From the NCBI GenBank assembly GCA_011056555.1, contig DSEQ01000008.1, positions 24,793 through 88,792 on the forward strand: a stretch of 64,000 nucleotides of DNA, given 5' to 3'. The DNA comes from Candidatus Zixiibacteriota bacterium (lineage in GTDB: Bacteria > Zixibacteria > MSB-5A5 > JAABVY01). A model generated the notes under the pieces. That model was not told the origin of the DNA. It worked only from the letters and a program-made list of their open reading frames with translations, and did no database searches. Shown one piece after another: positions 27,825 through 36,772 of the stretch (the first letter of the stretch is position 1; each line of letters begins with the position of its first letter). A program made the position numbers and the translations under genes.

Positions 27825-28585
27825 GGAATAAGCGTTGTATCTTTATATTCGGCTTGATCTTAGAAATATTTAACCGGTAAGACGGAAGGTCTTAGCCATA
27901 TACGATGAGGCCGCTAATGAACCTGCCGGTGTCGGCCCGCAATCCATCCTTTTGCGATCGGCTGTATCTTGGCTCGGCACAGTTTAAGCCGATGGGCTCC
28001 TTGGATTTGTGGCAGGTAAGAGGATCAATACAATTGGACGGGGAAAAGACGAAGCAAAAAGCTGGCAAGTAGATTATCCATTATTCGGCCGTTTTGAAGA
28101 AAGCAGAAAGAACGGGTGTGGAAATCCAAAGAAAAAGCGCCCCCGTAAAGAATAGTCTAAGTTATTCGCGCTTCAATAATTGTACTGTGATTGTGTTCGG
28201 TATTTGCTGGGAAGCTAATCAAGAACTTGTTGAACTCAACAGGACTCTCCGGAGTGAAAAGGAATCTCCTGCATAGCCCGCTCTTTATGTCCAGAATCAC
28301 ATGCCGTGAAAATTGCCAAGTCCTGTTTCAGGGGAGGTTGAAGCTTTTGAGCTGGAGGTCTCCTCTTAGTAATCCTTTCACATCGGGTTCTTTAACCTCA
28401 ACGTTTTCAATGACCTTTGATGGTAGCGACAAAACTCCAAAGTGAGCCCAAAATTCGAAGGGATCTTCGTTCATCCGGTATTCTTGCCGGATGATTTTGA
28501 AAGTCGCCTTTGACTTATAGACTGCCTTTCATTAGCTGATCAAAGAAATTTTGATAGGGCTCGATTTGCGATCAGTCGCTTTTCT
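27825..28585. other. Gene-free region with a copy of the dispersed repeat
   Basis: About 760 bp without a supported gene. Short open frames here have no ribosome sites or recognisable products. A diverged copy of the dispersed repeat lies at 28134-28223. Confidence 0.6.
28134..28223 (+). repeat. Dispersed repeat, copy 1 (diverged)
   Basis: Begins AAAAGCGCCCCCGTAAAG and ends CGGTATTTGCTGGGAAGC with TAATCA, matching the 5' and 3' conserved blocks of the family best seen at 58496-58603. It is about 15 bp shorter than other copies. Same orientation as all others. Confidence 0.55.
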
Positions 28586-28921
28586 TTAATCGCTTTCTTC
28601 CGCTAACGAACACCATATAACGAGCACAACGGCGCCTGTTTCTGAGCTGAATGGTCCGTGCGCGACCCTCTTGGGAATCACGCGAAAAGTGCCTGCCGGG
28701 TACTTCTTTCCCTCGCTCTCCAATTGGCCTTCGAGCACATAATGGAGCTCTGTGAAGCGATGCGAATGAGCATCCATCTTCCAACCGGGAGGAAGCTTCA
28801 GCATAGTGACCCGGGGCGCGATACTGCCGCCCACGCTAAGCACCTTCTCCTCGGTCCCGCCCGGATATCCCGGAGCACCGAGCCATTCCAAATCACCTGC
28901 ATTCACGGTGACTGCATTCAT
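28586..28921 (-). CDS. Cupin-domain protein
   Basis: 111 residues. The start at 28921 follows a perfect AAGGAGG; the longer frame to 29182 lies over the neighbouring gene. Cupin motif 1 is visible as HSHRFTELHYVLEGQ (H-x-H-x4-E-x6-G) and motif 2 as PKRVAHGPFSS. A metal-binding small beta-barrel of the RmlC-like kind is expected; the substrate is unknown. It is 31 bp after the permease gene on the same strand, so probably co-transcribed. Confidence 0.8.
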   Translation of the reverse strand: MNAVTVNAGDLEWLGAPGYPGGTEEKVLSVGGSIAPRVTMLKLPPGWKMDAHSHRFTELHYVLEGQLESEGKKYPAGTFRVIPKRVAHGPFSSETGAVVLVIWCSLAEESD

Positions 28922-28952
28922 GATAAACCTCCTTTCTCTCCCCCTGCTAATT

Positions 28953-29972
28953 TCATAAAGCAAAATAGACTGACAAGCCAACCACCAGACCAACCAGCAA
29001 ATTAATTGCCTTGACCAGCACAAATCCTTTTCGAGAGTGGGCCAGAAGCGGAAGCATACCGTGCCCGTCCTGAACGATGGAACTCGCCAACAGCACAGCA
29101 AATGGAACCGTACCCTGAAAATACAGGCCGACAAAGAAGAGGTGCGGTCCTGATTCGGGGATGACCCCGAGTAAGGAGGCAATTATCAGCACAATTAGCA
29201 TGTTCGCCTGTATTGACTCTTCCAGATGCAACTGATCAGTTATTATATAAGAGATCAAGAGGGCCCCAAAAGTCCACAGGAAGATACCCGGTATATGCTT
29301 GATGACAATGTGCCTCCAGAGGTGTACTCGAAGGAAATGATCAGGGGCATAGGCTGCAATAAAGAATCCGGCCATCCCGAAAATAACCAAGGCTATTTTC
29401 TTCCACCCTGATACATCCGGTCCCAAAATGCCAGCCAGGACAGAGACTATAAATATCAGAAAAATGCCGCATGATATCGCCCGTACTAAGGTCAACTTCA
29501 GCCATTGTTTAACGAAACTTTCTTCCGGGATTCCATCACAATATTCCGGATCATGCAGCTCAAACTGGCAGCATTCATCAATTCTGAAGCCTCTTCGCTC
29601 CGAGAAGATTAAATCTGTCAGCCAGCCGACCACAAATGCGATAACGATCAATATCGCTGTCAGGAGTGCGGCTTTTTCCGGAAACAACGCAAACATCACA
29701 AAGGCTTCATCCCCGCTGGTGGCGATCATGGCCGCTACCAGTGCACCGAATGTTATGGTTCGATGAGAGAACATTGCCACGACTGCAAATGCCCCAAAAC
29801 AACCCGGCGTGGCGCCCAGCAATACGGCAATAACATATTGGACCGATTTGCGCTTTTTGAAACCATGTTGCCAGGCTCCCCGGGTGCTGACATTGATATA
29901 TTCGATAACAAGCATCATGAGGCCGACAAAACCTGTTATCAACAGCGTTTTTCCCAGGATGTTAACAATCAT
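28953..29972 (-). CDS. Putative 10-TM heavy-metal (manganese/arsenic-type) exporter
   Basis: 339 residues with about ten hydrophobic helices. Motifs typical of the ArsP_2/putative manganese transporter family: LLGATPGCFGAFAVVAMFSH near residue 54-73, IATSGDEAFVMFALFP near 85-100, and the pseudo-repeat LLGVIPESGPHLFFVGLY and SSIVQDGHGMLPLLAHSR in the C-terminal half. A Cys/Glu-rich cytoplasmic loop (DECCQFELHDPEYCDG, 131-146) may bind metal. A GGGAG ribosome site precedes the start. Co-directional with cupin and methyltransferase genes; substrate inferred only from family. Confidence 0.8.
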   Translation of the reverse strand: MIVNILGKTLLITGFVGLMMLVIEYINVSTRGAWQHGFKKRKSVQYVIAVLLGATPGCFGAFAVVAMFSHRTITFGALVAAMIATSGDEAFVMFALFPEKAALLTAILIVIAFVVGWLTDLIFSERRGFRIDECCQFELHDPEYCDGIPEESFVKQWLKLTLVRAISCGIFLIFIVSVLAGILGPDVSGWKKIALVIFGMAGFFIAAYAPDHFLRVHLWRHIVIKHIPGIFLWTFGALLISYIITDQLHLEESIQANMLIVLIIASLLGVIPESGPHLFFVGLYFQGTVPFAVLLASSIVQDGHGMLPLLAHSRKGFVLVKAINLLVGLVVGLSVYFAL

Positions 29973-30000
29973 GATGATCTACTCCCTCAAACCTGATCCT

Positions 30001-30492
30001 TTAGACATCCTCAAACTCGTCGACCAGCCAGCCCAGGGTTGTTCCGTACTGACGCGCAAGGGAAGGGATAAAAGGCTTTATATCCAGCAAAGGGGTACCA
30101 TCCAAAACGTCGATATTCTCAACATGAAGGGTACTTCCCATGATACTCACAAGACGCACAACCGAGATGCCGATTGGGTTGGGACGGTCGGGATATCTTG
30201 TAGCGAAGACCCCATGATATAAAGTACTGTGCGGGGGCTTCACGGTTAATCGAAAATTATCGGCCAGATGGAAGTGGTAAATAAGAATAATGTGAGAGAA
30301 CTTATCCAGATCTGCCAACGCTTTTTCATAATCATCTCGCAGCTCTATTAAGCCTTTTGCACTCTTCGCCAGCCTTGGTTGCATGGGTGTCTCATCCAGA
30401 GTTTTAAAGGGTGAGTGGATGATACCAATAGGTATGTACTCTATAGATTTCACTTCCGCATCCCCGTGAAAATATATAATTCCCGTCCGCAA
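30001..30492 (-). CDS. trmO: TrmO-like (TsaA family) tRNA/other methyltransferase
   Basis: 163 residues from a TTG at 30492; a GTG at 30453 giving VKSIEYIPIG would match homologue starts better. TsaA/UPF0066 fold: YIPIGIIHSPFKT, DDYEKALADLDKFSHIILIYHFH, and the signature TRYPDRPNPIGISVVRL. Family members use S-adenosylmethionine to methylate N6 of t6A37 in tRNA. Short forms such as this lack the C-terminal extension of E. coli TrmO, and in anaerobes they often sit in metal or redox loci, so the substrate could differ. 28 bp upstream of the permease gene, so a likely operon. Confidence 0.8.
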   Translation of the reverse strand: MRTGIIYFHGDAEVKSIEYIPIGIIHSPFKTLDETPMQPRLAKSAKGLIELRDDYEKALADLDKFSHIILIYHFHLADNFRLTVKPPHSTLYHGVFATRYPDRPNPIGISVVRLVSIMGSTLHVENIDVLDGTPLLDIKPFIPSLARQYGTTLGWLVDEFEDV

Positions 30493-30781
30493 CTACTGGG
30501 AAGCTCCTCAATTCTCCGAATTTTGATCAGGTAACGCAGTTCTGTATGCACAGTATATTTGCTTTTAGATTCAGCAAATTTCACAGGTGACCTTACCTCT
30601 CAGGTTCAACAAAACGCGGCAAATAAAACTTGTTGCCTGATCATTTTTCATAGAGCCTGACATCCGCAAGATTATTGCACTTGCGACTTCTCGGTATTCT
30701 CGGAACCGGCTCTGTTTAGCTTTGCTCACAATTCCACAACGCAAACTGACCTGCCAGAGCAAAATCTTTTATGCCCCGCTA

Positions 30782-31135
30782 TCAGTAGTTGCTGATCCGG
30801 GGACCTGTGGCCTCCGAGCCAATCAAGTCCACCATCAGCTGGTTGTAATCTCCGCGCTGGGTCTCGATAAAGACGCGGGTATTTCCGACTGTAACTACCG
30901 AATATTTGCTTCCCCAGACAGTCCAGCCGACCAGGGATCCATAGTCCCGCGATGACCGGCCGTTTAGAGAACTTAAGAAATCGTGGCAGGTATGGTTCTG
31001 ATTGACACAAAGCTCAGCGCTTTCCATCAAATCTTCCGGCAATTCTCCCACCTGCCGAAGAACCTTGCCATCTTCAGAAAATTGTCCAGCAGCGACAACT
31101 CCCTTTATTTTCATTAATCTATCAAGACCTATCAT
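30782..31135 (-). CDS. DUF2173 family protein
   Basis: 117 residues. Start at 31135 chosen for the GAGGAGG ribosome site; an ATG at 31177 is possible. The sequence MIGLDRLMKIKGVVAAGQFSEDG and the following LVGWTVWGSKYSVVTVGNTRVFIE match DUF2173, a roadblock/LC7-like small fold known mostly from sulfur-metabolising bacteria and archaea. Two Cys occur in CVNQNHTCHDF. A sigma-54 promoter lies directly upstream (31180-31193), matched by one before the Hdr operon, so this gene probably belongs to the same regulon. Confidence 0.78.
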   Translation of the reverse strand: MIGLDRLMKIKGVVAAGQFSEDGKVLRQVGELPEDLMESAELCVNQNHTCHDFLSSLNGRSSRDYGSLVGWTVWGSKYSVVTVGNTRVFIETQRGDYNQLMVDLIGSEATGPRISNY

Positions 31136-31179
31136 CTTGACCTCCTCGGCAATCTTTTTATTTCCCCATATAACCAATC

Positions 31180-31193
31180 GCAGAATCTATGCC
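31180..31193 (-). promoter_or_regulatory. Sigma-54 promoter for the DUF2173 gene
   Basis: On the minus strand TTGGCATAGATTCTGCGA: GG and GC separated by exactly ten bases (GG at 31193-31192, GC at 31181-31180). It lies 45 bp before the start at 31135 and 113 bp from the inverted repeat at 31306-31319. Confidence 0.65.
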
Positions 31194-31305
31194 AAAAGCC
31201 GGAATCACGGAAGGCATATAACGAAACTCGCTTTTGTTTAAGCAGTTACAAGAGATTATTTTTCGCCGGAAGGAGATGGCGCAGTAACAGCAGACAAGTT
31301 ATATC

Positions 31306-31319
31306 ATGCAATGTTGCAT
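31306..31319. promoter_or_regulatory. Inverted repeat, likely activator binding site
   Basis: ATGCA-N4-TGCAT perfect inverted repeat. The same sequence arms and spacing occur at 33048-33061, in both cases about 112 bp upstream of a sigma-54 promoter. Probable enhancer site of the activator encoded between them. Confidence 0.6.
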
Positions 31320-31538
31320 TGTCGACAAGCCCGGAATTCGCTTAAACGGCTGGGACATCTCTTCTGAGATCATGAAAAGCACAGAACCCGGGCATGAGCA
31401 CGGAATGCTCGAGTATGTCCCGTACAAAAGATGTTTCTTTGTCAGACTTTGGTTCTGCCCGTGCCCATCTGATTTTACCCTGCCGCCGGCATAACTTTTT
31501 GAGCGCAATAATCATTACATCCAGGGCCGGCATTATTG

Positions 31539-31567
31539 TTGAATTCCGGTATTTTTTACATTATAAT
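31539..31567 (+). promoter_or_regulatory. Sigma-70-type promoter for the sigma-54 activator
   Basis: TTGAAT (31539-31544), 17-bp spacer, perfect TATAAT (31562-31567). Its position means that the upstream in-frame start at 31536 cannot be used and supports a start at 31593 or 31641. Confidence 0.65.
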
Positions 31568-31640
31568 TAATTTAGCGGTCAAATTCAGTTATATGTTAGT
31601 ACGAGAATTAATTGTGCCGGGGCCCGAAAGCGAAAACCTG

Positions 31641-32996
31641 ATGAACAACATGAATCAAAAAAATCTGAGCTGCGAGGAACTGCTGATTATTATAGACAGC
31701 ATCTCTGACGGTGTCTTTGCCGTAGATACCGAGCTGAAGATTACATTTTTGAACAAGGCGGCCGAGAGGATTACCGGCTATACTGCCGAGGAGGCGATGG
31801 GAAGGCCATGTAAGGAAATTTTTCGCTCCAATATTTGCGAAAGCCATTGCGCTCTAAAAGAGACCATGGCAACGAAGAAGCCTGTGGTCAACCGGCCGGT
31901 ATGCATGACGAATAAGGCTGGGCGGCGTGTGCCGATCAGTATATCCTCCGCATTGCTGATAGATCTGGAAGGCCGGATAATCGGCGGAGTTGAGACTTTC
32001 CGCGATCTTGATCTGGTGGAAAAACTGCGAAAAGATTTTGCGGCGAGATATCAAATGGAGGACATAATCAGCCGCGACAAAAAGATGCTTGAGATGTTCA
32101 AGATTCTTCCCACGATAGCAGAAAGCGATTCCACGGTTTTGATTGAGGGGGAAACCGGCACGGGCAAGGAGCTGGTTGCCCGGGCGCTGCACAGCCTCAG
32201 CTCCAGGAAAAAGGAGGCCTTTGTTGATATCAATTGCGGAGCGTTACCGGACACCCTGCTCGAATCGGAGCTGTTCGGGTATGTTGCGGGGGCATTTACA
32301 GATGCCAAAAAATCCAAGAAGGGACGATTTGCCCTGGCCGAAAAGGGCACTCTGTTTCTGGACGAAATCGCAGATATTTCTGCTGCCATGCAGGTAAAGC
32401 TGTTGCGGGTGCTTCAGGAGAAGTCTTATATGCCGCTGGGAGCTACCAAAGCAAAACAAACCGATGTCAGGATTATTGCCGCTTCTAACAGGGAACTCGA
32501 AAGTTTGGTTGCAAATGATGAATTTCGCAGAGATCTGTATTATCGCATAAATGTCGTCAAGCTGGTTATTCCCCCTTTGCGCGAGAGAAAAGGCGATATC
32601 CCCCTGCTGGCGGATCACTTCATCGGCTGCTTCAATCGATTACGGAAAAAAGACATCGCCGGGATCACACCGCCTGCGCTGAATTTAATTATGAAACATG
32701 ACTTCCCGGGCAATGTACGGGAGCTTGAAAACATAATTGAACATGCATTTGTAATTAGTCCCGGAGGGGTCATCAGACCCGAACATCTGCCCGAGTACCT
32801 TCACGGTCGACAGGCTATACCTGCAATTGAGATAGCCGCTTCGATGGAAGAAATGGAATCTCTTTTCATTTTGAGCGCTCTCAAAAGAAATAACTGGAGC
32901 CGCAAGGATACAGCCAGGGAACTCGGCATTCACACCTCCACACTCTACCGCAAAATCAGAAAACTAAAACTAAAAGTACCATCTTCAGAAAGTTAA
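31641..32996 (+). CDS. PAS-domain sigma-54-dependent transcriptional activator
   Basis: 451 residues from the ATG at 31641 (an ATG at 31593 is also possible; the promoter excludes 31536). PAS domain at about 12-120 (SDGVFAVDTELKITFLNKAAE) with Cys residues near CKEIFRSNICESHC, which could sense redox state or a cluster. AAA+ domain at about 140-375: Walker A GETGTGKE, Walker B TLFLDEI, sensor DVRIIAASN, arginine finger region FRRDLYYRINV. The sigma-54 contact loop reads GAFTDA instead of GAFTGA. C-terminal Fis-type helix-turn-helix (DTARELGIHTSTLYRKI). It sits between two sigma-54 promoters and probably drives both. Confidence 0.92.
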   Translation: MNNMNQKNLSCEELLIIIDSISDGVFAVDTELKITFLNKAAERITGYTAEEAMGRPCKEIFRSNICESHCALKETMATKKPVVNRPVCMTNKAGRRVPISISSALLIDLEGRIIGGVETFRDLDLVEKLRKDFAARYQMEDIISRDKKMLEMFKILPTIAESDSTVLIEGETGTGKELVARALHSLSSRKKEAFVDINCGALPDTLLESELFGYVAGAFTDAKKSKKGRFALAEKGTLFLDEIADISAAMQVKLLRVLQEKSYMPLGATKAKQTDVRIIAASNRELESLVANDEFRRDLYYRINVVKLVIPPLRERKGDIPLLADHFIGCFNRLRKKDIAGITPPALNLIMKHDFPGNVRELENIIEHAFVISPGGVIRPEHLPEYLHGRQAIPAIEIAASMEEMESLFILSALKRNNWSRKDTARELGIHTSTLYRKIRKLKLKVPSSES

Positions 32997-33047
32997 TCAA
33001 AAAACGTAGATGACGTGCGAACGTGCATGATATCTGAATAGAATATA

Positions 33048-33061
33048 ATGCATTTTTGCAT
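33048..33061. promoter_or_regulatory. Inverted repeat, likely activator binding site
   Basis: ATGCA-TTTT-TGCAT, same arms and spacing as at 31306-31319. It is 112 bp upstream of the sigma-54 promoter at 33173-33186. Confidence 0.6.
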
Positions 33062-33172
33062 CACGGTTAATCTATCCGGTCCCCGGACGATCCCGCAAAA
33101 GCGGTACGGCCGCCCTTGCAACACATTCATTTATAACGGGATAAGATTGATTTATTAACATGGGCCGCATCC

Positions 33173-33186
33173 GGCATGTCGCTTGC
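33173..33186 (+). promoter_or_regulatory. Sigma-54 promoter of the Hdr operon
   Basis: CGGCATGTCGCTTGCTT: GG (33173-33174), ten bases, GC (33185-33186), close to the consensus TGGCACG-N4-TTGCW. It lies about 170 bp before the first gene, in a 358-bp region that holds no gene. Confidence 0.75.
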
Positions 33187-33354
33187 TTATTCTTATATTG
33201 AAGAAAACAGATAAAATGGAGATTTAAACTGGACCAAATATTAATTGAATCGAGCTCTGAAAATGCCATCCGGTATACTTCAAGTGATCGACTCCGCAGC
33301 AGTTATCAATTTGTTTGGCTCCATTAAAAAAATTAACATTTGGAGGTGATTAGG

Positions 33355-33546
33355 ATGCAAGAGGAAGAAAGCAAAAAACCGGCCCTTGGTCATGGGATTT
33401 ATCATCCCGGGGGACGGCCGATGAAGGTTTTTCGCGATGCCGAAGGCTGTTTATGGCTTTGCGATAAGGGTATTGACCCAAATAAAGAGTTTGCGCAGCA
33501 GGGATGCTGGAGATGCAGGGACCTGGCATTTACACGCAATGATTGA
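33355..33546 (+). CDS. Small CxxxC/CxxC protein of the Hdr operon
   Basis: 63 residues. Start at 33355 chosen for GGAGGTGA eight bases before it; an upstream TTG is in frame. Four Cys in two pairs, CLWLC and CWRC, suggest a zinc or iron-sulfur site. The rest is KVFRDAEG and DKGIDPNKEF. No named family is recognised. First gene after the sigma-54 promoter, so likely part of the electron-transfer system. Confidence 0.65.
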   Translation: MQEEESKKPALGHGIYHPGGRPMKVFRDAEGCLWLCDKGIDPNKEFAQQGCWRCRDLAFTRND

Positions 33547-33707
33547 TGCAGATTTGCGGGTGTGTGAGGGGATGTTTCAGTCTCGATTGGAATCGAAAAC
33601 AGCATGGACATGAGGGTGAAAAGGACCGTGGAATCAAGCAGCAGGTAGGATGAGATATTCTATTCGCAGTGATTGTCCCGGCATTCATCGTCAACAGCGG
33701 GAGAGGA

Positions 33708-35615
33708 ATGGATATATTTGCGCCTCTAAAGATTGGCTCGGTAGAGATACCTAACAGGCTTATAATGGCCCCGGTTAAGACAGGTTATGGCACGCTGGAC
33801 GGGGAGGTGACATATCTTCATCAGGCCTATTATCGTCGTCGGGCGGAAGGAGAGGTCGGCGGGATAATTGTCGAGCCATTGTATGTTGACATCGCCGGCA
33901 AAGAACATCCGAGGCAGCTTGGCATCTCCAGCTTTAATCACATCAGAGGATTGGCACAGCTTGTTGATACAATTCATAAGAACGGCGTTATAGCCATCGC
34001 CCATTTAAATCATGCCGGGCGTGTTGCAAACCCTGAAGTCTCGGGGATGATGCCGGAAGCGCCCTCGGAAATTGCCTGCTTTAATAGCGGCCTTTCGCCT
34101 GTCGCAATGAGCGCGGAAAGAATTAAGAGGCTGGTTCTTGCATATGCCGGAGCAGCAAAAAGAGCCGCAGAAGCGGGATTTGACCTGATCGAGATTCAAT
34201 TCGGGCATGGCTACCTTATCTCTCAATTCCTTTCTCCGGTAATCAATCTTCGCCGGGACGAGTACGGGGGCAGCCGTGAAAACCGGCAGCGCTTCGCAAC
34301 CGAAGTGTTAACAGCGATACGCCGGGAAATCGGCGAATACCCGCCATTGATAGCACGGATATCGGCCTCTGAACAAATAGATGGGGGTGCGGATATAAGC
34401 GATGCGGTTAATCTGGCGGATTTTCTCCAGAGACGGGGGATAACTGCAATTCATGTGGCCAGCGGCTCGGTCTGTGATTCGCCTGCCTGGTACTATCAAC
34501 ATATGAGACTGCCCCCGGATAAAAACCTGGACTGGGCTGGTTTGATCAAGATGAAAGTCGATATTCCGGTTATTGTTGCCGGAAGGATGGGCCGGCCCGA
34601 GGATATCCGCCGGGCGCTTGGAAGAAAAATCGTCGATGCAGTAGCCCTGGGGCGGCCGCTCATCGCCGATCCCGACCTGCCAAGAAAAATGAGACAAAAT
34701 CGCGATGAGGATATCATCCAGTGCGGAGCCTGCCTTCAGGGATGCCTCGCCAGGGTCAAATCGGGGGATGGTCTGGGATGCATCATCAATCCCGAAGTGG
34801 GTCATGAGTCAGAGCAGTTTAAAAAGCCCCGCCAGCCGAAAAAGGTGGTTGTTGTCGGAGGCGGACCGGCGGGAATACAGGCGGCATTGACAGCCGCACA
34901 GAGGGGTCATGAGGTGGTTCTGTTTGACAGGAATCAACTGGGCGGTCAATTCAACCTCTCGTATATTCCGCCCGGTAAAATGATGATGAGGCGTCCTCTT
35001 GATTCACTTATACATAAGATTACGAACAGCACTGTTAAACTGCATTTATCGAAAAAAGCGGAACTGCAGGACATTCTCTCTGAAAAACCGGATATTGTGA
35101 TAATTGCCACCGGCGCCGTGCCGATTGACCCATCAATTCCCGGATTGACAAATTTCTTATCAGCCGAGGATGTTCTTACTGAGAGAAAAAGCGTCGGCAA
35201 AAAAGTGCTGATAGTGGGGGGCGGTATGGTCGGTCTTGAATGCGCCGAGTTTCTGGCCGCGAGAAACCACCGCGTAACTATCGTTGAGCTTCTGGATGAC
35301 GTGGCCCGGGATATGATGCAGCTCACCAAAACAATGACAATGACCGCGCTGATGCAGGCGGGCGTAGATATAAAAACCGGCACCAGGATTTCTCGCTTTG
35401 CAGGAGGCAGGGCATTTGCGCAAAACGGTGGTCGGGAAATACCACTGGGAAACTATGACTCGGTTGTCGTTGCGGTGGGAATGCGCTCGCTGAACGAGCT
35501 TGGGCCTCTCTTGAATGAAATGAATATTGAGGTAAAAGTCATCGGCGACGCCCGGCAGCCGCGCCAGATTCATGACGCAGTGAGAGATGGTTTTGAGGCG
35601 GCGGTTGGGATATGA
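33708..35615 (+). CDS. Old-Yellow-Enzyme-type FMN/FAD/[4Fe-4S] oxidoreductase
   Basis: 635 residues from the ATG at 33708 (GGGAGAGGA before it). N-terminal TIM barrel of the NADH:flavin oxidoreductase family (FAPLKIGSVEIPNRLIMAPV, FDLIEIQFGHGYLISQFLSP). A cluster CGACLQGC...C at about 343-361 binds [4Fe-4S]. The C-terminal half has FAD GGGPAGIQAA (about 384) and NAD(P) GGGMVGLECAEFLA motifs. The plan is that of 2,4-dienoyl-CoA reductase and trimethylamine dehydrogenase. In this operon it may feed electrons from an enoyl-type or other substrate to the HdrA/MvhD proteins; that role is inferred. Confidence 0.9.
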   Translation: MDIFAPLKIGSVEIPNRLIMAPVKTGYGTLDGEVTYLHQAYYRRRAEGEVGGIIVEPLYVDIAGKEHPRQLGISSFNHIRGLAQLVDTIHKNGVIAIAHLNHAGRVANPEVSGMMPEAPSEIACFNSGLSPVAMSAERIKRLVLAYAGAAKRAAEAGFDLIEIQFGHGYLISQFLSPVINLRRDEYGGSRENRQRFATEVLTAIRREIGEYPPLIARISASEQIDGGADISDAVNLADFLQRRGITAIHVASGSVCDSPAWYYQHMRLPPDKNLDWAGLIKMKVDIPVIVAGRMGRPEDIRRALGRKIVDAVALGRPLIADPDLPRKMRQNRDEDIIQCGACLQGCLARVKSGDGLGCIINPEVGHESEQFKKPRQPKKVVVVGGGPAGIQAALTAAQRGHEVVLFDRNQLGGQFNLSYIPPGKMMMRRPLDSLIHKITNSTVKLHLSKKAELQDILSEKPDIVIIATGAVPIDPSIPGLTNFLSAEDVLTERKSVGKKVLIVGGGMVGLECAEFLAARNHRVTIVELLDDVARDMMQLTKTMTMTALMQAGVDIKTGTRISRFAGGRAFAQNGGREIPLGNYDSVVVAVGMRSLNELGPLLNEMNIEVKVIGDARQPRQIHDAVRDGFEAAVGI

Positions 35616-35669
35616 GGAAGATAATCAGGTACAAGCCTGAGATTCATCCATAATTCAGGAGATTTGAAC

Positions 35670-36509
35670 ATGCTTACAGATGAGCAAAAAGAACAGATAG
35701 AAATTGAAAATAAAGCAATTTCGAAAAACATCCATAACATCAGGCACAGAATCCTGGTTTTTAGCGGAAAGGGAGGGGTGGGCAAAACTACCGTAAGCGT
35801 GAATCTTGCCTATGGATTAAGGATAAAAGGCTATAGAACCGGCCTGCTTGATGCGGATGTAACCGGGCCGGATGTGCCCAAAATGCTGGGATTGACAGGT
35901 GAGATGCATGTTCACGAGCGCAGAATCGTCCCGCATATATGCCATGACCTGAAAGTCGTTTCCATAGCAAGTCTGCTACAGCCCGATCAACCTGTAATCT
36001 GGCGCGGTCCCATGCGTTCCAAAGTACTGCATCAGTTTCTGGGGGATGTGGAGTGGGGCAAGCTGGATTACCTTGTTGCTGACCTTCCCCCCGGCACCGG
36101 CGATGAAATCATCAGCCTGACTCAAAAAATGGAGCCGGATCTGGCCATCATCGTTACAACACCTCAGGAAATTTCCCTCATAGATTCGGCAAGAGCGATA
36201 AATATGGCCAGGAAGATGAATGTGCCCAGAATAGCTGTTATCGAAAACATGTCCGGTTTGATATGTCCCGTTTGTGCCACGCACATCGATCTGTTTGGCA
36301 CAGGAGGAGGAGAAAAACAGGCTGAGCTGATGGGTGTTTCATTTCTGGGAAGGCTGCCCATCGATATCGAGGCGAGGAAAATGGCAGATAACGGCAAACC
36401 GGTAATTCTCGAAAACATAAACTCTGATATTTCAGTCGCTCTTGCCTCTATCGTAGATAACATCGAAGAAATGTTAAATGAGCGGCATCAAAGCACAACT
36501 AAACAGTAA
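35670..36509 (+). CDS. mrp: Mrp/NBP35-family P-loop ATPase
   Basis: 279 residues. ATG at 35670 with AGGAG before it. Deviant Walker A GKGGVGKTT (about 31-39), switch DADVTGPDVP, DLPPGTGDE, and the C-terminal pair CPVC that binds a bridging [4Fe-4S] cluster. Family members carry and insert iron-sulfur clusters. In this operon, with at least eight cluster-binding proteins, it probably matures the Hdr components. Its start is 54 bp after the oxidoreductase stop. Confidence 0.92.
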   Translation: MLTDEQKEQIEIENKAISKNIHNIRHRILVFSGKGGVGKTTVSVNLAYGLRIKGYRTGLLDADVTGPDVPKMLGLTGEMHVHERRIVPHICHDLKVVSIASLLQPDQPVIWRGPMRSKVLHQFLGDVEWGKLDYLVADLPPGTGDEIISLTQKMEPDLAIIVTTPQEISLIDSARAINMARKMNVPRIAVIENMSGLICPVCATHIDLFGTGGGEKQAELMGVSFLGRLPIDIEARKMADNGKPVILENINSDISVALASIVDNIEEMLNERHQSTTKQ

Positions 36510-36520
36510 AGGAGAGAAAT

Positions 36521-36772
36521 ATGAGTACCCAGCTAAACGAACTGAAAGCTGACAAAGTGGTGGATGCCAGGGGGACTGCCTGTCCGGGCCCGTTACTTGA
36601 AGCAAAGCGGGCCATGGCCTCAGTGCCGATGGGGGGAATAATGGAAGTGCTCTCTTCGGATGAAGGCACCAATGAAGACATCCCCCTGTGGGCCAAGAAA
36701 GTCGGCCACGAATATCTGGGAAACATAGCCGAAGCCGGTTACTGGCGCATCTTCGTCAAGAGAAACAAATGA
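36521..36772 (+). CDS. tusA: TusA-family sulfur carrier protein
   Basis: 83 residues. The conserved CPGP motif with the active persulfide Cys (about 24) follows VVDARGTA, then LLEAKRAM, then the EVLSSDEG strand and a Trp/Tyr-rich end. Family members carry sulfur as persulfide to tRNA, molybdopterin or sulfur-oxidation/reduction enzymes. Strong AAAGGAGAG ribosome site. Overlaps the MvhD start by four bases (ATGA), so they are coupled. Here, together with DsrE at the far end of the operon, it suggests that the Hdr system handles protein-bound sulfur. Confidence 0.92.
   Translation: MSTQLNELKADKVVDARGTACPGPLLEAKRAMASVPMGGIMEVLSSDEGTNEDIPLWAKKVGHEYLGNIAEAGYWRIFVKRNK

Noticed and set aside
27830..28070. 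Possible c-di-GMP-I riboswitch on the minus strand before the DUF11 operon
   Set aside because: Some short pieces (CGCAAAAG, CAGCCG) recall the motif, but the conserved GGGACGCAAAGCC core and pairing stems are not found.
30571..30762. Short minus-strand frame upstream of the DUF2173 stop
   Set aside because: No ribosome site, no homologous pattern and a composition typical of non-coding DNA.
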